Shown piece by piece: positions 25,041 through 35,983 of a stretch of 64,000 nucleotides of DNA; position 1 is the stretch's first letter; every line of letters begins with the position of its first letter. The notes beneath the pieces were generated by a model. It did no database searches and was not told where the DNA came from. It worked only from the letters and a program-made list of their open reading frames with translations. Source of the stretch: Halichondria panicea. Lineage: Eukaryota > Porifera > Demospongiae > Suberitida > Halichondriidae. The stretch spans positions 7,394,273-7,458,272 of the forward strand of contig NC_087378.1 of the NCBI RefSeq assembly GCF_963675165.1. The letters are read 5' to 3'. The position numbers and the translations under genes are program-made.

Positions 25041-26490
25041 TCCAAAATCCCTTAGCCAATCCATTTCATCATCTTCATCGTCTTTGTCGTCTTTATCTGT
25101 AGATAAATGGTTACTTCATAAACTCGGCATGGAAAAATGAAAAATAAATGTGTGCATGTAATGAAATATATAACACACTTACCTTACATTCCATTCGAGG
25201 CCATAGTTGAGACAATCATTTCGAGATTATTAGCTAGCTGATTCTCAAACACTTGTGGAGAATGAAGAGCCTCGTAGAGTGACAACTATTCATATGGGAG
25301 TACACTGTTAGGTTGACTCTCCCAAAGTGAGAACACAGCACTAAAACACGCACTATAGATCCATGATGCATGGTCATGCCAAATTTGGTCTAATTTCCCA
25401 TTACTCATGCAGTGCCTATATATTGCTCGCCATTTTGCCGGGATCTCGGCGGCAATGTAGTTCATCAGGAGTGAATCAATGGGATTGACAAGATTGCACT
25501 GTTTTAGATCCACAAGGATTGTTTGGCAGAGAAACGCTCGTAGGACGATGTGCTGTATTAGGGAATGTGCAGTAATTATTACTTGTTTGATGGTAACTGA
25601 GGGCGGTTTCCAGATATCCTTGTGCTCCAGTGAATCTAACCAACGCAGTGGCTTGATCAGTCGCCTGATATCCGTTGGGTAAAGTTCCTCTTCTTCCTTT
25701 TGCTTCAGCTCATCTTGATCTAGTCTCCAAACAATCCTCCTTTTCAGTCAACTAGACGTCTATATGAATACACAAAAAAATAAGGTTTATTATGCTTTCT
25801 GTGCTACTTCCTCCGTCTTGTGTGAGTATAGCCAGCCTTCAGCAAGCTTCCTTTCAAAGAGAATTAACAGTGTTGCTTGGGCATCATAGAACACAAACCT
25901 CTTGGAGGCTTGTGACTTCATATTGATAGAAATTGTTGAAGAACTGTATAGAAAACAAAATGCCATGTGCATGCATGCAAAGTCATCTGTAGTATATAGA
26001 TGTTATCTGGGTATCATTGAGCCAAAAGGAGAGAACATTCGCTGATCGATGTATACGAATTTCGTCTGTGGTCTTCTCATTATCTTGAATGGCATGGTAA
26101 TGACAGATGATCTGAGTGATAACAGATTGTCATCCTTTGAGTTTACGATTGAAGTATTGAGGAAACCTTCATACCGAGAACTAGCTAGTGTAGTAGCTAG
26201 CCTCGAGACCAGCCGTTCTTTATCTGGTCAAGTTCCAATGTAGCACTTGTTCTAGCTGAGTCAGCGTTTTATAGCATCATAATGATATTCATTGACATTG
26301 GTAATACAACCTTTGCGGGCAATTACCGGTCCAAGAAATTCCTGGACCATAGAACGAGTGCTACATTGGAACTTGACCAGGCGTTCTTTCAGATAACTGA
26401 ACGGCTGGTCTCGAGGCTATGTAGTAGCTACTGTCAATAGGAGAAGGACTGAAAACAAAGAACCTATACTGAAGTGTAGGCAACCGCATG
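25040..26490 (-). pseudogene. Broken copy of the Ig-ZU5-UPA-death receptor
   Basis: Minus-strand pieces match receptor 1 in order: acidic-tail exon (about 25043-25130), death-domain exon (25197-25555), UPA exons (about 25570-25755 and 25797-25945) and part of the signal/Ig exon (about 26000-26490). The death-domain exon carries an in-frame stop where receptor 1 has LPYEW (Trp codon), plus small indels; the second UPA exon lacks internal bases; the TM and ZU5 coding region is absent. A 218-bp MITE splits the signal-peptide segment. It cannot encode the receptor. Confidence 0.85.
26200..26417. mobile_element. MITE inserted in the receptor pseudogene
   Basis: Long inverted ends (GCCTCGAGACCAGCCGTTC / GAACGGCTGGTCTCGAGGC) flank a 218-bp insert, bracketed by repeats of TGTAGTAGCTA. 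Receptor 1 (24225-24245) and receptor 2 (29150-29170) show the empty site (CTAGTGTAGTAGCTACTGTC), which fixes the insertion boundaries. Confidence 0.85.
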
Positions 26491-26534
26491 ATCTGACTCA
26501 TACACTAAGATATAAGAGCTAACCATATGAATGT

Positions 26535-26750
26535 GGTTGTCACTCTACGAGGCTCTTCGTTCTCCACAAGTGTCTGAGAATCAGCTAGCTAAAATAATCT
26601 TGAATTGATTTATGTAAGGTATAAGTGTGTATGTATCACCAAATTTTTTGTTCATCATAATTCGGAGTTCTTGATGGTATTTCTTTTTCATGCAGTTTAT
26701 CTACGGATAAAGACGACGAAGACGATGATGAAATGGATAGATAGCTAGGA
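26535..26750 (+). pseudogene. Inverted relic of death-domain and tail exons
   Basis: On the plus strand this reads the end of the death-domain exon (SLYEALRSPQVSENQLA), then a stop, an intron-like stretch and an acceptor with the acidic-tail exon (LSTDKDDEDDDEMDR, TAG). It is the reverse orientation to every receptor in the cluster and directly abuts the 3' end of the CARD receptor, as expected of a rearrangement scar. Confidence 0.8.
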
Positions 26751-26863
26751 ATAGAATTTTCTTAAAATAGGACAAGAATTTTGTTATAACTTGATATACA
26801 CACTGCATGCATGTTGAACGAGTGAAGTGATGCAACAACATAACAACATAACACAAAACACAT

Positions 26864-29208
26864 CTACATGTTTACATTTGCGCTCCTGTTCTGTGCTAGT
26901 GCAGTGATGAGAATGCCTACAATGCGTTCAGTCCATGATAAACTTTTCAGAATTGCCATAAACTTGTCAAAGTCAGAGGGAGAGGTCTTGACTTGATCCG
27001 TCATGAAGTCCACCAACCTGGTTGCCTTGGCACGGTTGGTGTGTATGGGGTGGCGGATAAATTCTCGTATGTGAACCGACTTGAATGCTGCAATCATCTC
27101 ATCGTAGATTGTCTGTGGGTCTTGAGTCACGGCGGTAATGAGATGTGGTGTGCAGGATAGCATTGTCTTGTATTCTGGGGAGGAGTCTGGAAAATAGCAA
27201 CTCCATGCATTACTACCAAACACACAATAACTATTAGGAATACCTAGTTTGGGAGGGGGAGATCGTCTTGGCTTTGGGATGGGAGGTCTCTCTTGCTGTG
27301 AAGTAGGAGTAACTGTAGAATAGAACACATTTTTAGTCAGATTCTGCGTTTATAATGGAAACCATCAGCGCATTGAGAATGTGTTGATATGCATACCTTG
27401 AGGCTGTTTAGAGCTGGGAACGTTTGGCAGAGAAACGCTCGTAGGAAGATGTGCTGTATATAGGGAATGTGATATTCACAGTAAACACATGTTGTTATTC
27501 TTACTTGTATGATGGTAACTGAGGGGTTCCAATGAAAGCTCTGTTTCCAGATATCCTTGTGCTCCAGTAAATCTAACTAACGCAGTGGCTTGATCAGTCG
27601 CCTGATGTCCGTTAACTTTAACAACAAATCTTGGAGGGTAAAGTTCCTCTTCTTCCATTAGCTTCAGCTCATCTTGATCTAGTCTCCAACAGTCCACCTC
27701 ATTTTCAGTTAACTGCGAACAAAAGAAAATAGTACTAAATAGTAACGTTTATGCACTAACAATGATTTCTGTGCTTACCTTGCTACTTCCACCGTCTTGT
27801 GTGAGTATCCAGCCTTCAGAGAACCTTCTTTCAAAGTGAATTTGCAGTGTTGCTTGGGGATCAGAGAACACAAACCTCTTGAGGCTTGTGACTTCATATT
27901 GTTCAACATTATAAAAGTGCTTGAGAAACTGTATAGAAACCATACGCATAAATACATCAAAGAAGGAATGCACACAAAAGATATTTACTAAAAAAATTAC
28001 ACTCTTACCTTTAGGCACGTTTGCAGGAAGTAGGTGACACAATATTGAGCTTTCCATGTTCCAGATGGATTTTTTGGAGTGACTCGAACCAGTCGAAAGT
28101 TAGCTTTCGAGAGAGATGAGACGCTGGAAGCAATGCAAAAATGGCAAAAGTGGTGGGTCAGTAACGTCCCATACATACTTTCTACTTTAAAAGTTGCTTC
28201 GCCATCACATTCTTCAAACGTTCTGTTACCATGCACAGCCTTAACAAATTGCAAATCATTCAGCGATGACGACGTAGTGCTCAGAAAATGAGGGAGTAAA
28301 ATTTTGACTGGTCTGCCAAATTTAAAATACGGGTCATCCATGACACAGAACTTAACTATTGGGGAAACAGGTCTCAGGCCTTGCTGCAGCTGTAATGGAG
28401 AGAATAGTGACACTGCTATTTTCACCGTTATGCGTTTTCCAGCCGGTATGGCAAATTCAGGCACACTCAGTTCAATGTCGTGATCTTCATTTCTGTACCT
28501 ACCACCTTTGCAATCAAACATCACTTCTTCTGGAGAGTCAATGTAACAAAACTGCTGCACATCTGCTTTTGACAGTGTTGATGAGCACAAAGAATGGTCT
28601 TCTTGTTGTCTTGTTTCAGGAGTTGTACAGGAGGTGTTCTTGCATGCCTTTGAATGTTGAGGGTATTTAGAGAGAGTGTTCTCCTCACAATTACTAGGCA
28701 CAACACCACGATTAGTAATCTGTTTTAATAGGAAAAAGAGTGATAAAACTATGCAGTATGTAATGAGAAAGAGTATGAGAAAAGGGCTCATTAAGATTTG
28801 GCTGGCTTTTGCATACACCAGATCCTTCTCTGGCATTGAGATAAACCGCAGCGTTACGCTTGTTACATTCATAAACTTGCAGGAAAATGAACCAATAAAT
28901 GTTGTTTTTTTTGGCCAAGAAAACACTGCCGTAGCACGATGTTCAGAACGGAGTATTCCAGATGTTATCTTGGTGTAATTGAGCCAAAAGGAGATAGCTT
29001 CTCCTCGGTGTGAGAATATCGGCCAGTTTATTGTTGTACAGTTACTAATAGAGCAACTGCAAATGATGAAGATGGTATTAATAGGATGGACGGCCAAGGG
29101 AATAGGTGCAATCTTGATTCCCAAAGTCACACTTTCATTCTGAGAACTAGCTAGTGTAGTAGCTACTGTCAATAAGAGAAGACTAAGTAACTGAAACATA
29201 CTAAGCAT
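26864..29208 (-). CDS. UNC5-like receptor with CARD in place of death domain
   Basis: Six exons: 28009-29208, 27779-27928, 27505-27712, 27397-27453, 27244-27312, 26864-27186; 668 residues, frame intact. Signal peptide, a divergent Ig-like region (GSFSCKF), transmembrane helix (SPFLILFLITYCIVLSLFFL), ZU5 and UPA parts nearly identical to receptor 1. Then come a short exon THLPTSVSLPNV, which is the start of receptor 1's death-domain exon, a Pro-rich exon ([16 protein letters not shown]) and a CARD-like exon ([32 protein letters not shown]). The last two are homologous to exons 4/8 and 11 of the gene at 17670, including adjoining intron sequence. So the receptor is a chimera that probably recruits a different set of death-fold partners. 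[11 protein letters not shown] resembles an SH3 ligand. A perfect GGGAAATCCC kappaB-type motif lies at 29318-29327. Confidence 0.88.
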
Positions 29209-29832
29209 GTCAAGTCTGGATTAGATTGGCTATAGAATCTACCTTAGTATTTGTTATGGTATGAGCAAACACATTATTAATTAACGTAAGGTCATGGTAT
29301 GGGGGGGGGGTTCACCAGGGAAATCCCATGCATGTATTAAAATAGCAGGAGTGCATTCATGGAAATAATCATAGACCACTCTGGTCATAGACTAGACTAG
29401 CCTCGATTCCAGGCCGCACTTCACTCACTTCTTTTCTATGAAGGCCGGTGAAGGAGGCTAAGACTAGACAGACAACTCTATAGATTTAGTCGTCATGCAC
29501 CCTCACAGGGATAATCCCAGCATTATAATCGAAGCAAATTTGTCAGGATAAATCGAGGTATAAAATTAAGACATTAATAAGCAAGTTATAATAATTATTG
29601 TAGATTTCTGCAATCAACAACCAATTTTCCTGTCACCATGCATGCACACTTAAAGGACAGCATAGGTATGTATAAGCTACAATACAGAATAAGCTATATA
29701 CACTAAATTTACAATCAATACAAGAACAGGTAAATCAAATTATAGTTAATTGCACGTAGCCATCAAACATTTACACGCATGTACAACAAACAGTACATAA
29801 ATTTTTATTATGTTAAACAAATTATGGTTATG
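29209..29832. promoter_or_regulatory. Upstream region of CARD receptor
   Basis: It contains a G-run (29301-29310), the kappaB-like GGGAAATCCC at 29318-29327, a MITE-like hairpin TAGCCTCGATTCCAGGC..GGAGGCTA at 29398-29460 and a palindromic GGGATAATCCC at about 29509. The layout parallels the upstream regions of the other receptor copies. No exon is seen. Confidence 0.45.
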
Positions 29833-30662
29833 CTAGGACACACAGCTCATCTTCCTCTTGTACACTCCGAGCACTGTCCCACATTTGGACACTCGTGGGT
29901 AGCGTCTTTCAATGATTTCGCACAGCATGGTACAAAACAACTCCTGAAAAATTAGCCATTAAAAAACAGTCAATGTAGAGAGTTAGTAAACATGCAGGTA
30001 GGAATCATTATCACTAATCGTGGAACACGAGTGTCTACCACATGTCACTCTCTTTGATAACCAGGTTGATCGCAAGTATCACCTCTGTAATATAGACACC
30101 ATTGGTCTCCCTAAGAATGATCGCAGGCGCTTATAAGAAGGCTTCACTGTCAGTAGAACTTTGTACTATTGGAGTTGCTAATCAGGCTAATTGTCTATAC
30201 ATTTTGTCAAAAATAGGCCACAATAGATTTAGATTACCTCTCTGTAAAGAAAATCACGTTATTATTGGATCAATGGAACTAAAGTTATAGACGCTCTATC
30301 GCTAAGTCTCTTTTTGATTAGCTGTGTAACCAGAATTCATGGTCCAAATTGAACGATTTTATGATGTTAGTTCAGATAGTATGCTCAAACCCCAAATTTG
30401 GAACGGGCTATTGTTTTCTATTTCGGAAAAAGACCATGGGCTACAATATAGGTAATTACATAATCCGTCTAGAGAGATTACCTACATATATAGCTACAGT
30501 ATATTATGTTGTATGACTTACACTCCAAAGCATAGCGGACCGAGGAGTACTGAAGAGATGATAGTCAGCTTCCCACACCTGTATCAAACCGTGGTGCTGA
30601 CTTGCTCCTTACAATGAGTGCAAGTGCATGATACTCACGGGAAACGCATCAAATTCACTCGA
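29833..30662 (-). pseudogene. Broken LITAF-domain gene copy
   Basis: Two exons match the intact LITAF gene at 34084: 29833-29944 (CFVPCCAKSLKDATHECP) and 30522-30662 (SSEFDAFPV). Compared with the intact copy, the CPKCG segment has lost one base, the first exon has a four-base gain within the VNVTC region, and a CGA codon has become TGA. The five upstream coding exons of the intact gene are not found. Host-gene decay after tandem duplication is the simplest reading. Confidence 0.8.
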
Positions 30663-31557
30663 CTGTGCAAGGAAAAATAAATATTTACAGTGCCTTCAGC
30701 TTTGAGAGTAAATTTAACCACAGAGTGAGTAATTGCACTTAAATGTATCTCAAGATTGAAACATTTCTAAGAAATTGTGCTGATACCATTGTGTAGGTGA
30801 ATAAATAAGCTACAACCTTATTTGAAAATATTTCCCCAAAAGTTGTTGTAGTGGGAAATCATTTTAGGTAAAAATGGGGGTGATCGTAAAATATATGTGT
30901 AACATGAAATATCTCCGGAACTAAAGTATTTCTGGACAACTTTTTTGTATCAAAAGATAGAAAATTTATTAACAATTAATGTGCAAAAACAATTAGACCT
31001 TAGCCGACAAATTTGCTTGATTTCCATCGCTAAGCGAAAAGGCACCTAAAATATGCTATAATTGAGTATTAATCAGTACGTGTACTTATGTAAGCTATAC
31101 GTAACCATGCATATGTTAGCTAAACTATTCAGGAATGTTGTGCCAAAGTTCCATACCTTAGCCGAAAACAATTGGTCTTTTCCATCGCTAAGCGATTGTC
31201 CACTATACAAAAATGTTGGTGTTTTATAAACCACCACATACCCACCACCTTTAGTTACCATGGAAATATTTTTGGATATGTTTTAGATAATTTGTTCACC
31301 AACACAATGGTATCATCATATTTTCTTAGAAATGTTCCAATCTCAAAATATTTACATTTATGTACTAACACGTACCAAATTGCGTTTATTTACTCTATAG
31401 ACTAAAGGCACTGTAATAGGCACAGTTATTATATCATCCAAAAATAGTGAGTATAACAGCCAGTGTAAAACGTATCCATTATAGTGTGCAGCTGCATGCA
31501 GTACAATGATTGTCAAGCTGGTACTATACACAAAATTAATGATGAATGCAGTTATAA
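30663..31557. other. Intergenic stretch between LITAF and receptor pseudogenes
   Basis: It holds two direct repeats of TTTCCATCGCTAAGCGA (about 31018 and 31178) with a TCGCTTAAGCGA-like palindrome inside. Open frames here have no domain. No RNA gene was recognised. Confidence 0.4.
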
Positions 31558-33403
31558 ATTTAATATTAACTAACGCAGTGGCTTGATTAGTCGCCTGATG
31601 TCCGTTAACTTTAACAACAAATCTTGGAGGGTAAAGTTCCTCTTCTTCCATTTGCTTCAGCTCATCTTGATCTAGTCTCCAACAGTCCACCTCATTTTCA
31701 GTCAACTGCATGTGAACAAATGTAATATTTCACTAACCAATGATTTCTGTGCTTACCTTGCTACTTCCACCTTCTTGTGTGAGTATAGCCAGCCTCCAGC
31801 AAGCCTCCTTTCAAAGTGAATTTGCAGTGTTGCTTGGGCATCAGAGAACACAAACCTCTTGAGGCTTGTGACTTCATATTGTTCAAGTTCTTGAGGAATT
31901 CCATGCACGTACATGCATAAAGTCATCTGTATCAAATACAGTGACACATATAAACATGTTTACTATACACATTTGGTTGGTTGAACATGCACCCACTTAC
32001 ATACTTTTAGGCACGTTTGCAGAAATAAGTGACACAATACAATGTATTGAGCTTTCCATGTTGCAGATGGATTTTTTGGAGTGACTCTTCTATAATTCGC
32101 CTTTGAGAGAGACGCTGGAAGCAATGTAAAGTGGTGAGTCAGTAACATCCCATAATTATATAATATACATGATACTTCTTGCTCTTCACCATCACATTCT
32201 TCAAGTGTCCTCCACTATGTGGAGTCTTAACAAATTGCAAATCATTCAGTGATGATGACGTAGTGCTCAGAAAATGGGGGAGTACAATTTTGACTGGTTT
32301 GGCGAATTTAAAATATGGGTCATCCACACGACACAGAACTCAACTAGATCCTTTGTCATTTTTAACACTTTCCCAGTATAGGCAATGGCTATAATTTAAA
32401 TTAAATTCCGACTACAAATGTTATTTCAAGTAGAATCTACAGTTTAAATCTCTGTACGGGAGTAGAGATAATAGTTTAATTAGCCAGTTTAGCGTCGTCA
32501 CCACGCCCATTTTTGACATCAGTCTGACCAATCTGTTTAGGGGAGATAGTCTGGCCTCGAGACTATGATTCTGCATGCATGTAAAATTTAATTAATGCAA
32601 AAATGTTCATCATGATAATTATAATTATGTGTACACTTGAAAAGCTATTTGTTACATGATGTTATGTAGCTTTGGCACCTTCACCGAGGCATCAGCACCC
32701 GCGGTGCTTTCATTACAAAACTGCTTCACATCTCTGCTTTTGACAGTGTTGATGTGCACAAAGAATGGTATTTTTGTTGTCTTGTTTCGAAAGTTTCAGC
32801 ACAAGAGGTGTTCTTGCATGCCTTTGAACGTTGAGGGTACTCGTACTTACAAGACGCAACATGATTATTGAAGCGCCTTCTTTTGAGGTACATAATGAAG
32901 AAGATGAAGATGAGGATAATCACGGAAATCACGATAATCAAGATATTACCAAACACAGCCCCGATGAAAAGTATGATGTTTTTCTCCTAATAGCCTCCAA
33001 TAAAGCTATTTTAGTATCAACTTGCACCGGTGGACTTATTTCAGTCATCCACATACAGTAAAACCAGCCAACAAAGAAGTACTCGCTCGGCAATACAAAC
33101 TGTGCCATAACAACAACACTTCCACCAAATTCCATCTCCGTGTAGCCAAGAAACCCTTCAGATGTTACGTTAAAATTTTCATTTTCCCAAAGGAATGTGA
33201 TTCTCTCTTGTTGATGTACACGAAGTTTTTCTGTAGTCTCCTGAATGGCATGGTAACAGGTGAGTGACACACGATTGTTATCTTCAAGAGATACTGAGTC
33301 GCAAATTGAAACTATACTGAAAACCAACTTGTGTAGTAGCTTGTGTAGTAGCTACTGTCAGTAGAAGAACACTGAAAATAAGTCTAAACTGAACCATAGG
33401 CAT
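31558..33403 (-). pseudogene. Third Ig-TM-ZU5-UPA receptor copy, broken
   Basis: Recognisable parts in order: signal/Ig/TM exon (about 32700-33403; MPMVQFRLIFSVLLLTVATT), a partial ZU5 segment (31990-32340; DDPYFKFAKPVKIVLPHF), first UPA exon (31757-31890) and second UPA exon (31558-31706). The Ig frame stops soon after the signal peptide and resumes in another frame; the ZU5 middle is replaced by about 300 bp of unrelated sequence; the second UPA exon is cut at its 3' end; no death or CARD exon follows. It is not able to encode a receptor. Confidence 0.85.
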
Positions 33404-34083
33404 GACTCAATGACTTTGGATATACTATATGAAATGAAGCAGAGTAAACAGTGAATACATGAAGTAAGTTCTTGGGGGGGGGGGGTTCACCAGGGAAATC
33501 TCATCATGTTAGAGCTATAATTATAATCATGTTCATATCTAGACTAATCGACTCCAGAGAATTGACTCTAGCTAGATCACTGTCAAGCACCATTAACCCC
33601 CTAGGGGGATAACCCTGCATGGCATTATGGGCTGTAATAAGCCGATAGTAAGCATGCAATATCGTATAGCGGGTAATTTTCGTGGGGTAAATTCGTTATT
33701 TTCGTGGGCAAGCTGACCTCCACAAAATTTTAACGTAGGCGTGGCTTACCGGAACGTAGGAATGCAGTGCAAGCAACGAGACTAAACGAAATGTTTACTC
33801 ACGAATACCACAGTTTCTCGAGTTGAACGAATTTTTGACCCCATGAAATTAAAATTACCCGCTATACGGTATATCAACATGCATCCACTTAGATAGCGAC
33901 AAGCATACGTAAAACTAGCTATACAGTTTTACATTCAAGCAAAACAGATTGAAGTTAATTGCACGTAACCATCAAACATACATGCATGTACGACAAACAG
34001 TACATATAAAGTTAGAATCTTAGTATAAAAAATTTGGTTTCCTATTTATACAATCGCGTTAAACAGGTTATAATATAGTTATG
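33404..34083. other. Upstream region of receptor copy 3
   Basis: A G-run and a GGGAAATCTC motif at 33493-33502 align with the kappaB-like blocks upstream of receptors 1 and 2. A MITE fills 33663-33868. No exon is seen. Confidence 0.5.
33663..33868. mobile_element. MITE, CGTATAGCGGGTA family, copy 2
   Basis: CGTATAGCGGGTAATTTTCG at the left end and its complement (AAAATTACCCGCTATACG) at the right. The interior shares ACGTAGGCGTGG with copy 1 in the opposite orientation. Confidence 0.8.
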
Positions 34084-35983
34084 CTAGGACACACAGCTCA
34101 TCTTCCTCCTGTACACTCCGAGCAATGTCCCACATTTTGGACACTCGTGGGAAGCGTCTTTCAATGACTTTGCAAAGCACGGTACAAAACAACCCCTGAA
34201 AAATAAGAAGCCATTAATGCCGGTATGCACTCATCAATGGTATATAATAAGTATAGTATCACTATAATCATAGAATATGCTAGCCTCCTTCATTGGCCTC
34301 CCCTGAAGAGAAGCCTTGCTACTGACTGCTTGCGCATGCGCAAAATTATTGGCTATTTTTCCCCATAAAAGTTCCTATAATACTGAATTCATCAGAGAAA
34401 AATCCTAACAAACGTATAAAGTCTTCGAGGAAATGCGGCCTGGGATCGAGGCTAAGAATATGCATGAGTGTCAGTAAAAACTGTCTATTGTGGTCACCTA
34501 CTGGTCACTCTAATGTTTAAAAATGTAACTAGAGTTCAAATGCAAGCTTATAAGGAGCCTGTTCAGATGGTCTGCTCAAATCTCAAATTTGGAATGGACC
34601 AAAAGACCATGGGCTATATATAGCTCATATTATTAATTTTATTATCATCTGTCCACAGAGATTACCCAGTTACTGTAGCAACAGTATCTGTTGTATGACT
34701 TACACTCCAAAGCATAGCAGACCAAGAAGTACTGAAGAGATGATAGCCACCTTCCCACACCTGTATCGAACCGTGGTGTTGACTTGCTCTTTACAATGAG
34801 TGCAAGTGACGTTCACTGGAAACGCATCAAATTCACTCAACTGTGCAAGAAATATTAAATGTTTAATCAGTTATTATATCAGCCAAAAATAGTGAGTATA
34901 ACAGCCAGCGTAAAACGTATCCTGATTCCATTAATGTGCAGCTGCAGTACAATGAATGTCAATACACAAATGATGAATGCAGTTATAAATTTATACACAC
35001 ACACAAATAGCAGGCCCAAACAAGGAGAATGCTATGTACAGTGACAAACTCACCGTCACATGCGTGTCACTGCCAGTGGGAGACAAAGCCATAGCACCGT
35101 ACTGGACGAGAGTAAAAAAAGAGTGATCATGACAGAAAAGCGAGATATTGCATTGCCACTAAAATGCACATGCAGGCAATTTATAAAATCGGCCAGCATT
35201 GCTATCCTGTCATAAGGAAGGACACACGTACAAGATATGTATGACTCACCGCTTGTGCTCTAGAAGCTGGCAATGAGGATATACTCTCTGCATAATTATA
35301 GAGGAAAAATAGTACTTGAATAAGCTTCTTTATAATTATTAATGGTTAATAGCTACAAACAACCAGTTGGGATGTCAGCTAGCTAGCTCACACTAACACA
35401 CCTTGTGAACCAATGAAGGAAAGCTCTCCTTCTGAAAAGTAGGACATGTTCTCTCCTAGTGTACGTGTGTCAACACTCATAAGAAGACGATCATTCAAGC
35501 TTGATTTATGCCCACTCATCTATTAGGGGGCAAAGGACAAAACCAATATCAGTATTGCAGACAGAGCTTGTTCTTTTTATGTAGTATGTACGAGCTAAAT
35601 ACAAGCAGAGTTTTAGACAGTTTGCTGAACTAATAAAGGATTTCAAATAAATACAGGGCTTGCAGTTTACTGTTGCTGATACAAGCTTGCTAGTTTAGTT
35701 TAATTAAACACACCAATAGTCAAGTCTCAAAATGTATGCCAACAAGACTAAACTATCACCTTTTAAATAATGGGTGCAATAATGGGTGCTGCAAATCACC
35801 TCGTAAATGTAGCTATCTGGCTTCACATTGTCCTCAATACCTTAAAACCACAACATTAATATGAATACCCTGGAGGTACGTACGTACATGTACACGTCGC
35901 TACTGTAATCGATAGATGCTGAAACTTACAAAGTTTTCTGGAGGAAGAGATCGAGCTAGCAAGGGGGAGCTGTCCTCAGCCAT
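34084..35983 (-). CDS. LITAF-domain membrane protein (intact tandem copy)
   Basis: Seven coding exons: 35930-35983, 35800-35832, 35402-35519, 35250-35287, 35054-35101, 34704-34840, 34084-34195; 179 residues. N-terminus MAEDSSPLLARSLPPENF carries an acidic dileucine-like sorting signal; a Ser-rich linker follows; the LITAF domain has first knuckle VTCTHCKEQVNTT, hydrophobic insert VAIISSVLLGLLCFGVGCF, then HECPKCGTLLGVYRRKMS. Endosomal/lysosomal membrane localisation is expected for the family. It is paired head to head with the CARD gene at 36746. A 5' untranslated exon probably lies at about 36149-36280. It is a different lineage from the Pro-rich LITAF gene at 12.6-17.1 kb. Confidence 0.85.
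34281..34454. mobile_element. Imperfect TAGCCTCGA-family inverted-repeat element
   Basis: TAGCCTCCTTCATTGGCC at the left and GGCCTGGGATCGAGGCTA at the right form imperfect inverted ends inside an intron of the LITAF gene. Related hairpins lie at 29398-29460, 52181-52262 and 57149-57204. Confidence 0.5.
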
